In this document: positions 1 to 6,675 of the stretch, in pieces
Layout of the letters: each line of letters opens with the position of its first letter
Numbering within the stretch: position 1 is the first letter of the stretch
Assembly: GCA_002298545.1 (NCBI GenBank)
Contig: DBKQ01000039.1
Coordinates: 6,334-50,317 of the forward strand
Source of the DNA: Prevotella sp. UBA746
GTDB taxonomy: Bacteria; Bacteroidota; Bacteroidia; Bacteroidales; Bacteroidaceae
Direction of reading: 5' to 3'
Length of the DNA stretch: 43,984 nt
Notes under the pieces: model-generated
What the model saw: only the letters and a program-made list of their open reading frames with translations
Databases searched by the model: none
Told to the model about the DNA's origin: nothing
Translations under genes and position numbers: made by a program

Positions 1-1338
1 AAGGTGGACCAGAAGACGTATGACGATGCGCTCGAACTCATGGAGCTGGAACATCTACGCCGTTTGACCAAGGTCTACACGAAAGGGTCTAAAGAGCAGC
101 TCGCCGCGGACAAGGCTTATCAGGAAAAGCTTGTCGAGAACCAGAAGAAGCGCATAAAGGAGACGGAGGACAACGAGAAGAAGCACCAAAAGGAACTCGC
201 AAAAATCAAGGAGGATGTCTTCGGCGACAACAAGGGGGAGAAAAAGGAGAAGTACACTAAGGAAAGCAATGCCCTTGACGAGGTCTACCGCAACGAAATA
301 AAGGCTGCAGGCGATGATGCGGAGGAAAAGCTGCGCATCGAGAAGGCTTACCAAAAAGCAAAGGTGGCTCTCGCAAAAAAGTACGGACAGGAGTACAAGG
401 ATGAAAACAGGAATATTCTCCAGGGTATGGCGGAGGATGTTACGGAATGGCTGAAGTCTGACTGGGGACAGGCGGTGACCGGGTCCTTCGACACGCTGAC
501 GTCGGGAATGTCGTCGATTTTCTCCGGCATGACGTCGCTTATTCAGGCGGAACTGGAGATTCAGACTGCCGCCATCGAGAAACGGTATGACAAGGAGATT
601 AGTCAGGCGGAGGGCAACAACTACAAGGTTAAGAAGCTGGAGGAGCAGAAGCAGAAGGAACTCGCCAAGAAAAAGAACGAGGCGAACAAGAAGATGTTCA
701 CGATGCAGGTATTGCAAGCCGTGGCGCAGACGGCACAGAATGCACTGTCGGCTTACGGATCGGCTGCCGCCATTCCTATGGTGGGTTATATCCTTGCTCC
801 TATTGCCGCGGCGATGGCTATCGCTGCAGGTGCCATCCAGATTGCTGCAATAAAGAAGCAACAGCAGGCTTCGGAAAGTCAGGGATATATGCGCGGTGGT
901 TTTACTCCTTCGGGTAGGGTTGATGAAGAAGTCGGCATCGTTCATGCCGGAGAATGGGTGGCTTCGCAGGAGATGCTTGCTTCTCCTGTGGCTCGACCTA
1001 TCATCAACGCTCTTGACTATGCGCAGCGGACTAACACCATCGGATCCTTACGAGCCGATGATGTTAGCCGGACGATTTCTCCTATTGCCGCTCCTTCTTC
1101 GGCTAAACAGCAGCCTATCATCGTGCAGCAGCAGTCGGACGGACTGGCTGCGGCAGCTATTGTGCAAAACGCAAAAATAATGAGTGAATACACAGAAACC
1201 ATGTCCGCATTAAAGGACAGACTCAATGAGCCGTTTGTCACGGTGAACACGGTCACCGGAGACACGGGCATCAAACAGGCACAGGACGAATACAACACGC
1301 TTATCAGAAACAAAACACCTAAATCAAGGAGGAAATAA
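1..1338 (+). CDS. Phage tail tape measure protein, C-terminal part (truncated by window edge)
   Basis: The reading frame is open from the first base, so the N-terminus lies outside the window; the GTG at 4 is not a convincing start. What is visible is 445 residues: a long charged Lys/Glu-rich coiled-coil region (about residues 1-140), a second coiled-coil stretch near 190-230, then an Ala/Ile/Met-rich hydrophobic segment near 250-280, and a Gly-rich tail containing GGFTPSGRVDEEVGIVHAGE. Tape measure proteins of Bacteroidota prophages show this combination of coiled coil, membrane-like segment and conserved VHAGEWV-type motif near the C-terminus. Such proteins set tail length and thread into the cell envelope during DNA delivery. 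It is followed by a small AT-rich gene and another large tail-type protein, consistent with a tail module. Identification rests on composition and motif rather than an alignment. Confidence 0.75.
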   Translation, partial: KVDQKTYDDALELMELEHLRRLTKVYTKGSKEQLAADKAYQEKLVENQKKRIKETEDNEKKHQKELAKIKEDVFGDNKGEKKEKYTKESNALDEVYRNEIKAAGDDAEEKLRIEKAYQKAKVALAKKYGQEYKDENRNILQGMAEDVTEWLKSDWGQAVTGSFDTLTSGMSSIFSGMTSLIQAELEIQTAAIEKRYDKEISQAEGNNYKVKKLEEQKQKELAKKKNEANKKMFTMQVLQAVAQTAQNALSAYGSAAAIPMVGYILAPIAAAMAIAAGAIQIAAIKKQQQASESQGYMRGGFTPSGRVDEEVGIVHAGEWVASQEMLASPVARPIINALDYAQRTNTIGSLRADDVSRTISPIAAPSSAKQQPIIVQQQSDGLAAAAIVQNAKIMSEYTETMSALKDRLNEPFVTVNTVTGDTGIKQAQDEYNTLIRNKTPKSRRK

Positions 1339-1348
1339 AAAAATTCAC

Positions 1349-1356
1349 TATATTTG
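1349..1356 (+). promoter_or_regulatory. -7 promoter element for the small gene at 1374
   Basis: TATATTTG fits the Bacteroidota -7 consensus TAnnTTTG and ends 17 bp before the ATG at 1374. No clear -33 TTG is present. It sits just after the tape measure stop codon, so the small gene can be expressed independently of the late tail transcript. Confidence 0.55.
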
Positions 1357-1373
1357 CAAAAAAATTGATACTT

Positions 1374-1814
1374 ATGAAAATGAATGTGACAGATTTCGAA
1401 TTGGAACTTTATTTGCCGGAGCCAACTCGTTACTATTTTGATTCTTCATTGAAAGAATTTCATGATCTTTCTGACCTCGAAAAAATTCAGCATTTGGCTT
1501 TCTGTTGCGCAAATGGTTGGGATATGTATGAACATGTGGAAGGTATGTATTGTGATTATGAGGATGTAGAAAGTTTTAAAATCCGCCTTAAAGAAACTCT
1601 CTATAACTATATTACTTTTTTAAGAATCCATGGGGATTGGGATAGTGAGTATGTCAATGAAACGTACAATCAAATGAGTTCTTATGCTGAAAAATTTCAC
1701 CTTTCTATTAAGGATATAATTGGCATATTGCGTTCTGATTTAAATAGTTATGTTCATTGGAAACTTGATAGAGGCGAAATTATCTTTGAAGATAAATTAG
1801 AAATAAAATTATAA
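1374..1814 (+). CDS. Small acidic protein of unknown function, moron-like insert in tail module
   Basis: 146 residues, not recognised as any family. I start it at ATG 1374, because the in-frame TTG nine bases upstream would lie almost on the transcription start predicted from the -7 box at 1349. The protein is acidic (29 Asp/Glu against 15 Lys/Arg by my count), has no signal peptide or membrane segment, and looks mostly helical. Its DNA is visibly more AT-rich than the tape measure gene before it and the tail gene after it. It has its own promoter, and a second promoter follows it. These are the classical traits of a phage moron: a late-acquired cargo gene expressed from the prophage. An anti-defence or superinfection-exclusion role is possible but only inferred. 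Confidence 0.6.
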   Translation: MKMNVTDFELELYLPEPTRYYFDSSLKEFHDLSDLEKIQHLAFCCANGWDMYEHVEGMYCDYEDVESFKIRLKETLYNYITFLRIHGDWDSEYVNETYNQMSSYAEKFHLSIKDIIGILRSDLNSYVHWKLDRGEIIFEDKLEIKL

Positions 1815-1840
1815 ACTACGTCTTTTCATACTTTACATTT

Positions 1841-1871
1841 AAGTGCTATATTTGATTGAAAAATAGCACTT
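1841..1871 (+). promoter_or_regulatory. Promoter -7 element inside a 9-bp perfect dyad, before the tail gene
   Basis: AAGTGCTAT (1841-1849) and ATAGCACTT (1863-1871) are exact reverse complements separated by 13 bp. A -7 box, TATATTTG (1847-1854), overlaps the left arm, and the right arm ends three bases before the ATG at 1875. Because transcription should begin around 1860, the left arm would not be in the mRNA; the dyad is therefore better read as a DNA operator than as an RNA hairpin. Confidence 0.5.
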
Positions 1872-1874
1872 AAT

Positions 1875-3773
1875 ATGGAAATTATTATCAACGGCAAGCA
1901 AGCTTTTTTGAAGAAGAACACATCGTTTGACTTCATTTTCGAGAACCGTCTGTTTACTGGTTCGGACAGTTATACGCTGACCATTACGTTTCCCTTGAAG
2001 GGATGCGCCCAGAATATCGACATCTTCGGGCACATCCACCGCGCGGACGTGGAGAAGTCAAATGTCGTCTTTGACTGCGACATCCGCGACGGGGACTTCT
2101 ACAAGTCGGGGTGCATCACCATTACGGAGATTTCCGACACGGAGGTGAAAACGCAGTTTCTTGAGGGTAAGAGCGCGCAGAACTTTGACTCTACTTTTGA
2201 CGACATCTATCTTAACGAGCTGTTTCTCGGGTATCCGGAGGACAGGTCGCCGAGTCATTATGACCCGGAGGATGCCTTCCGTCCGTATCCTTACAACAAC
2301 TGGGTGCCGCTGCCGTGGGCTAACAATTCTTACGGGGAACTGCACAATGTGGTTTCCGTGGATGCGGAAAGCGGCAAGTACAAGGAGTTTACGCAGCAGA
2401 GGAGTTCGCTGACGTTCCAGCCGTATCTTCTTTATATCCTTGACAAGATCTGTGAGGTCACGGGGTACACGGGGGATTTCTCGCAGCTTACCGTGTCGAG
2501 GATGAAGGATCTTGTTATCTGCAACACTCTGCCGCCGTCATGGGAGGCGTGGAACTTTGCCATCGCTCTTCCGCACTGGTCGCTGACGGAGTTTTTCGAG
2601 CAGCTGGAATATTTCCTTTCGGGGGAGTTCGACATCAACCACAAGAACAGGACGGTTTCTTTCTCCTTTACTCGAACGGCTCTTGAAAAGGTGGAGAGCG
2701 TAAGACTTGACAGGGTGGTGGATTCTTATACTGCCGAGGTGTCGAGGGAGGATGATTCAAAGTATTTCGGCAGCTCTAATCTGAAGTATGCTGACAATGG
2801 TTCGCTTCTATGGGCATATTCTTCGTGCGACTGGTTCATACGGGCGAACAAAAAGAAAGCGGTTGTCTTCAATACCATGGAGGAGCTTCTATCGGAAGCG
2901 AAGGGGCTTAAGATTTCGGGGGTGCAGACTATTTCAGGACCCGGACACAGCGGAGAGGGCTTCACTCGCGGTTATATGCGCGGTTCCAGGGGAAACAAGC
3001 TTTTTTTCTGCAAGGAGAACGGTACTTATTTCGTGATGTACTGTTACAAGTCGGTGTTTTACAAGAAAATCGGGGAAAGCAAGATGTACAAGTATTATAA
3101 CAGGCTGCTCTCGGTAAACCAGTTCGGGGAGAGGTTCGTAAGTGAGGATTCGGACGACATCGAGATTAAGATTGTGCCGGCATGGATTGAGGGCACTGAC
3201 GACACGTATGGTAACATGCTGTTTCTCAACTGCGGTGATATGGGCGACAACACGGGGTGGGTGATGTCGGAGGACGGCACCGTCAGCGGCGGCGACAGCA
3301 CGACATGGTCGGGCGTTACGGAGAACACGAGGGGGCATGACGGCATTGACTATGATGCCGGGGATCTGGCACAGGGCACGGCGAGCTATGCCATTTCCAA
3401 GGGGGAAAAGGACAGTTCGGAGGATTATTTCTCGTGCATCTACATGGGGATTTGGGACGGCAGGTATTATCATCTGCCGTATCAGCCGCACCCGGTGGTG
3501 GACTTCATCGAGGTACGCGACGATTTTTCCGTCGTATATGCCGAAGAGTATTCTCTTCGCATCAATGGAAATACACAGAGCAGCGGCATTAAATACAACA
3601 TCGACGGAAAGAAGAAGTACCATTTCTCTTTTCTGTCGGATTCTGTGCCCTCTCCGAGGGCGGTGTTCTACATAAATGGCGGCAAGTATCTGTGCGAAAA
3701 AATAACCGCGACGTTCCACGAATCGGGAAGGTCACGGTTACTTAAAGGCATTTTCTACCGGATTTTAGAGTAG
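1875..3773 (+). CDS. Putative phage tail-associated structural protein
   Basis: 632 residues, soluble, rich in aromatic residues and short beta-strand-like segments. The N-terminus resembles the distal-tail or baseplate-hub-like proteins that follow tape measure genes in Bacteroidota prophages, but I cannot name a family with certainty. A Gly/Asp/Thr-rich stretch near residues 450-500 could be a loop or carbohydrate-contact region. The gene lies directly after the tail module and its stop codon overlaps the stop of the convergent recombinase by 9 bp, leaving no space for a terminator between them. The high GC of its third codon positions matches the tape measure gene and contrasts with the AT-rich insert between them, so these two belong to the same ancestral module. 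Confidence 0.55.
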   Translation: MEIIINGKQAFLKKNTSFDFIFENRLFTGSDSYTLTITFPLKGCAQNIDIFGHIHRADVEKSNVVFDCDIRDGDFYKSGCITITEISDTEVKTQFLEGKSAQNFDSTFDDIYLNELFLGYPEDRSPSHYDPEDAFRPYPYNNWVPLPWANNSYGELHNVVSVDAESGKYKEFTQQRSSLTFQPYLLYILDKICEVTGYTGDFSQLTVSRMKDLVICNTLPPSWEAWNFAIALPHWSLTEFFEQLEYFLSGEFDINHKNRTVSFSFTRTALEKVESVRLDRVVDSYTAEVSREDDSKYFGSSNLKYADNGSLLWAYSSCDWFIRANKKKAVVFNTMEELLSEAKGLKISGVQTISGPGHSGEGFTRGYMRGSRGNKLFFCKENGTYFVMYCYKSVFYKKIGESKMYKYYNRLLSVNQFGERFVSEDSDDIEIKIVPAWIEGTDDTYGNMLFLNCGDMGDNTGWVMSEDGTVSGGDSTTWSGVTENTRGHDGIDYDAGDLAQGTASYAISKGEKDSSEDYFSCIYMGIWDGRYYHLPYQPHPVVDFIEVRDDFSVVYAEEYSLRINGNTQSSGIKYNIDGKKKYHFSFLSDSVPSPRAVFYINGGKYLCEKITATFHESGRSRLLKGIFYRILE

Positions 3774-4955
3774 TGCGCCTTGTAGTGCTTCGGCATGGCG
3801 CTCGATGGTGGAGCGCAGCACCTTGGCATAAATCTGTGTGGTCTTTATATCTTCATGTCCCAACATTCTCGCCACGTTCTCGATTGGCACGTCATGAGAC
3901 AGGGCGAGAGTAGCGAAGGTGTGCCGTGCAACGTGGAAAGTAAGGCTGTTGCGGAAACCGAGTTGTGCCTCTATCAGATGGAGGTAGTCGTTTGCCTTTT
4001 GGTTGCTTATCTTAGGCAAATTGAAGTTGTATTTCTTAAGCACTTCCATTGCAGGGGACAGTATCGGAGTGAAGAAGCGTGTGCCGGTCTTCACTCGGCT
4101 GCCGTCAACATAGTACATACCGCCGTTGCTTAACGTCATGCTCTCGAAGTCAAAGATTTGGGTATCGGCATAAGACAAACCTGTATATGCCGAGAAGATG
4201 AACAGGTCGCGCACACGTTCAAGCTTGCCTGTAAAACGGTACTCGCGCATACGTTTCAAGTCGGATTCCGTCAAAGGACGGCGCTCCTTGCTCTTGCCGC
4301 GCTTTATCGTTACACGGGAATACGGGTCATGGGCTATCTCGTCTGTCTCGACAAGCTGCCGCACCCACTTATGTACCTTCTTGTGGTAGCCGGAAATAGT
4401 TACATCAGACCTTGTGCCGTCATGAAGCCAGTCGTCAAACTGACGGATCTTTGCCGGAGTCAAGTCGCCGTAGGTGTTCAGACCGCCGAAACGCTTTACG
4501 GCATCTATCACTACCACCTTATTCTTATGGGTGCCGGGGCGAAGCTCCTCATCGGCGAGGGCAAATTCCATGTAGCGGATGAAACTCTTGTTGGAGTTGT
4601 CCTTGGGAGCTTCTTCCTTGGGTTCCGGCTCATCTAACTTTTCAGTTTTCTTTGATTCTCCAGTTAGATGAAAATCAAAATTTTCCGGTGTCATGTCTTC
4701 ACCAAGAAATTTCATCACAGACAGAATCTGCTCACATTTCTCGATCAGTTCCTTTGTCTCATGGGACTTTTCAAGTTTCTTTGCCTCACTTGGAGTACAC
4801 TTGTCAATTTTCAAGTACTTCCTTCTTCCTGTGTGGTCAAGATAAACCCTCACTTCTAGAAATCCATAACCTTTCTTTGCAACAAGATTCCTTCTGTCAT
4901 AAACGACATCCACTAAATTCTTTTTCATTTCAATAAAAGTTTTGCGTGACATCAT
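3765..4955 (-). CDS. Tyrosine site-specific recombinase (phage/element integrase)
   Basis: 396 residues. An N-terminal arm-binding-like domain (about 1-100) is followed by a SAM-like core-binding domain (about 122-215) and the catalytic domain (about 228-390). Visible catalytic residues are the Lys near 289, H341 and R344 in HVARHTFATLAL, H367 in MLGHED, and nucleophile Y376. The position normally held by the first catalytic Arg, in the TGL-x-Y-x-D motif, is Ser261, as is known for the IntDOT-type recombinases of Bacteroides conjugative transposons. It integrates and excises the element by strand exchange through a 3'-phosphotyrosine. It faces the tRNA-Arg gene across a repeat-rich spacer, as expected for an integrase next to its attachment site. 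The stop overlaps the convergent tail gene. Confidence 0.93.
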   Translation of the reverse strand: MMSRKTFIEMKKNLVDVVYDRRNLVAKKGYGFLEVRVYLDHTGRRKYLKIDKCTPSEAKKLEKSHETKELIEKCEQILSVMKFLGEDMTPENFDFHLTGESKKTEKLDEPEPKEEAPKDNSNKSFIRYMEFALADEELRPGTHKNKVVVIDAVKRFGGLNTYGDLTPAKIRQFDDWLHDGTRSDVTISGYHKKVHKWVRQLVETDEIAHDPYSRVTIKRGKSKERRPLTESDLKRMREYRFTGKLERVRDLFIFSAYTGLSYADTQIFDFESMTLSNGGMYYVDGSRVKTGTRFFTPILSPAMEVLKKYNFNLPKISNQKANDYLHLIEAQLGFRNSLTFHVARHTFATLALSHDVPIENVARMLGHEDIKTTQIYAKVLRSTIERHAEALQGALL

Positions 4956-5032
4956 CGGAGCACAGACAATCGTTGTAATGTTTTTTTAACTGTTGCAAAA
5001 TGTATTATTGCCCTGGAATTCGCTAAAACTTC

Positions 5033-5111
5033 AAAAGTGTAACAAATTTCCAAGGGGGTGTGTAACAAAAAGTGTAACAAATTTCTGTATCTTTCTGTAC
5101 TTTTCTGTATC
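5033..5111. repeat. Direct repeats upstream of the integrase, candidate arm-type recombinase sites
   Basis: AAAAGTGTAACAAATTTC occurs exactly at 5033-5050 and 5068-5085, with a partial TGTAACAAAA at 5061-5070 between them. They run into three copies of TTTCTGTA (5082-5089, 5092-5099, 5102-5109). Paired direct repeats next to an integrase gene are typical of the arm-binding and excisionase sites of attP. Occupancy is inferred from position only. Confidence 0.5.
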
Positions 5112-5224
5112 GTTAATTACCTTTTGCCCCAAATCAGCCACTTGGTTTGACATTAACTCAAACTCTAAATAATCTCTGATTAGCAAAACTTATAGCCGCG
5201 AAAAAAGTACCTAAAATACACAAA

Positions 5225-5253
5225 ATGAGGATGTTAGAATCTAACACCCTCAT
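5225..5253 (-). terminator. Hairpin terminator of tRNA-Arg
   Basis: ATGAGGATGTTAG (5225-5237) pairs with CTAACACCCTCAT (5241-5253), with one G-U pair when read on the minus strand. On the minus strand it is followed by a TTTTGTGTATTTT tail. It lies 55 bp downstream of the tRNA 3' end. Confidence 0.6.
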
Positions 5254-5307
5254 AACTCTCACGTCTTTAAGTTGCTCTTTCTAAACAACTCTAAAAACTT
5301 TTTCTTG

Positions 5308-5381
5308 TGACTCCGCTGGGATTCAAACCCGGAACCTTCTGATCCGTAGTCAGATGCTCTATTCAGTTGAGCTACGGAGCC
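5308..5381 (-). tRNA. tRNA-Arg (anticodon ACG)
   Basis: Read on the minus strand, a full cloverleaf is visible: acceptor GGCTCCG pairing with CGGAGTC (one G-U), D arm with AGCTCAACTGAATAGAGC, anticodon stem TCTGA/TCAGA around the seven-base loop CTACGGA with anticodon ACG, and T arm with GGTTTGAATCCC. The discriminator base is A and CCA is not encoded. ACG is the wobble-inosine tRNA reading CGN arginine codons. The 3' end points to the integrase, making this gene a plausible integration target. Confidence 0.95.
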
Positions 5382-5399
5382 ATTTCTTAATTGCGAGTG

Positions 5400-5430
5400 C
5401 AAAGGTACGACTTTATTTTTGAACTCGCAA
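5400..5430 (-). promoter_or_regulatory. Promoter of tRNA-Arg
   Basis: On the minus strand TACCTTTG (5400-5407) fits the -7 consensus, with TTG (5428-5430) 20 bp upstream as -33 element. Transcription would begin a few bases before the mature tRNA 5' end. Confidence 0.75.
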
Positions 5431-5683
5431 GTATTTCCATCTTTTTTAATGTTTATTAACAAATAAATGGTATTTAGCAAAAAAATGTGTACTACACATC
5501 ATTAATAAGTATACAAATAATACTTGAAATTATTTTTGATAATCTACTTAACTATTATAGATAAAAATAAAAAGATTCATAGAATAAATGTAAACTTCTT
5601 TATATTATATAGCTATATTTACAACATGTAACGTAAAAACTTTAGAAAATCAGCAAAACATGCTATCTAACATATTAAAAATC

Positions 5684-5714
5684 TTTGTCAAATGCAAAAA
5701 ACGCTATACTTTTG
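5684..5714 (+). promoter_or_regulatory. Promoter of a small-RNA candidate
   Basis: TTTG (5684-5687), a 19-bp spacer, then TACTTTTG (5707-5714) is a near-ideal Bacteroidota promoter on the plus strand. No protein-coding gene on this strand follows for about 950 bp, and a terminator hairpin lies only some 50 bp downstream. Confidence 0.6.
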
Positions 5715-5720
5715 CAACCA

Positions 5721-5803
5721 GTTATCCTGAATACAATCTTTTTACCTTAAAAACTAATGACTAATAAAAAAGCGGGTCTCTGTGAAGAGATTCGCTTTTT
5801 ATC
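5721..5803 (+). ncRNA. Candidate small RNA of about 80 nt
   Basis: The interval runs from the predicted start of the promoter at 5684-5714 to the end of the hairpin at 5766-5800. The start position is inferred. A 19-codon frame (ATG 5757 to TAA 5816) runs through the terminator stem, with no recognisable leader-peptide logic, so I regard this as RNA rather than coding. The remainder of the 435-bp gap between tRNA-Arg and the DnaJ-like gene is AT-rich and shows nothing else. Confidence 0.4.
5766..5803. terminator. Bidirectional terminator
   Basis: AAAAAGCG-GGTCTC pairs with GAGATTCGCTTTTT around the loop TGTGAA. The stem carries A-tract and T-tract on its two sides, so it can stop both the plus-strand small RNA candidate and the minus-strand DnaJ-like gene ending at 5817. 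Confidence 0.75.
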
Positions 5804-5816
5804 GTTAATACTGTAA

Positions 5817-6518
5817 TTAGCCATTCTTCATTTGACGAAGTAAATCTTTTTGATGTTCAGAAAGTCCTGTTGGCAATTTCACATTATATGTAATGATTAA
5901 GTCGCCAATAGTACCGTCGCCACGGTCGTAACCCTTGCCACGCAAACGAACTTTCGTACCATTCTGTGTTTCCGGCTTTACCTTCAACTTAATCTTTGAA
6001 CCACTTGAGAGCTGCAGAAGAATTTCTCCGCCTAAGAGAGCCGTATACAAATCGATGTTTACATTAGCATGCATCTCACCACTGTTCTGTCGCATACCCG
6101 CAGATGCTCTACCGCCTCGCATACGGGCACTTCCTCCGAAAAGATCCTGAAAGAAACTGGAGAATCCGCCACCACCATTTCCGAAGTTGGAGAAGTCAAA
6201 GCCTTCGAACGGTGAACCGCCTCCCGTACCGGAATTATAATAGTATGTTCCGCCCTGTCCGCCAGCAGCGCCAGCGCCACCAAACTGTTCTGCTTCACGC
6301 CAATGCTCACCATACTGGTCATATTTTTTTCTTTTCTCCGGATCACCAATTACTTCGTATGCTTCGTTCAATGCCTGAAACTTAGCCTTTGCCTTCGGGT
6401 CATCAGGATGCAAGTCTGGATGAAATTGCTTTGCTCGTTTCAAGTATGCCCTTTTAACATCCTTCTGCGGTATAGTCTTGTCTACACCTAATATTTTGTA
6501 ATAGTCTATAAATGCCAT
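5817..6518 (-). CDS. DnaJ/CbpA-like co-chaperone lacking CTD I and zinc finger
   Basis: 233 residues from ATG 6518. J domain at 1-70 with the HPD motif at 33-35, a Gly/Phe-rich linker (about 76-145), and one C-terminal beta domain (about 150-233) with VRLRGKG and GDLIITYNV. J domains stimulate Hsp70 (DnaK) ATPase. Compared with CbpA-type proteins near 300 residues, only the second substrate-binding subdomain seems present, and there is no CxxCxGxG zinc region. An upstream ATG in frame (6596) is rejected because GGAGGTGA sits 5-6 bases before ATG 6518, an excellent Shine-Dalgarno sequence. No paired CbpM or DnaK gene is adjacent. The client and partner Hsp70 are unknown. Confidence 0.88.
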   Translation of the reverse strand: MAFIDYYKILGVDKTIPQKDVKRAYLKRAKQFHPDLHPDDPKAKAKFQALNEAYEVIGDPEKRKKYDQYGEHWREAEQFGGAGAAGGQGGTYYYNSGTGGGSPFEGFDFSNFGNGGGGFSSFFQDLFGGSARMRGGRASAGMRQNSGEMHANVNIDLYTALLGGEILLQLSSGSKIKLKVKPETQNGTKVRLRGKGYDRGDGTIGDLIITYNVKLPTGLSEHQKDLLRQMKNG

Positions 6519-6530
6519 AATGTCACCTCC
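6519..6530 (-). promoter_or_regulatory. Unusually strong Shine-Dalgarno sequence
   Basis: On the minus strand GGAGGTGACATT precedes ATG 6518; GGAGGTGA is complementary to the 3' end of 16S rRNA. Most genes in this window have no such element, as is usual in Bacteroidota, where bS21/bS18/bS6 are known to sequester the anti-Shine-Dalgarno sequence. Confidence 0.75.
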
Positions 6531-6554
6531 ATTTCTTGTTAATTGTCTATCATT

Positions 6555-6577
6555 GGCATATATGCAAATTATATGCC
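6555..6577. promoter_or_regulatory. 8-bp dyad in divergent intergenic region
   Basis: GGCATATA (6555-6562) and TATATGCC (6570-6577) are exact reverse complements around a 7-bp spacer, 37 bp upstream of the DnaJ-like start and about 100 bp upstream of the UroD-like start. Possible operator; no matching regulator gene is nearby. Confidence 0.3.
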
Positions 6578-6675
6578 GAAAGTGAAAGAAACGCATATAA
6601 AAAAACTATTCTTTCATTACATGAGTACATAACAATATCTTATACATTATTATAATAAACAATATTGTAGACTTT

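Larger units (their letters stand above)
4956..5307. other. Intergenic attachment/regulatory region between integrase and tRNA-Arg
   Basis: This 352-bp stretch holds no gene. It contains the integrase upstream region, the direct repeats at 5033-5111, and the hairpin at 5225-5253. One attachment-site end should lie here or in the tRNA 3' part; the other copy would be beyond the left edge of the window. Confidence 0.45.

Noticed and set aside
2934..3719. A 261-codon minus-strand frame
   Set aside because: Shadow of the tail-associated gene; codon pattern fits the plus-strand gene and no known motif is seen.
5259..5480. A 73-codon minus-strand reading frame
   Set aside because: It runs straight through the complete tRNA-Arg gene and its promoter.
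5757..5816. A 19-codon frame inside the small-RNA candidate, considered as a leader peptide
   Set aside because: It runs through the terminator stem, has no run of regulatory codons and leads to no downstream gene on the same strand.
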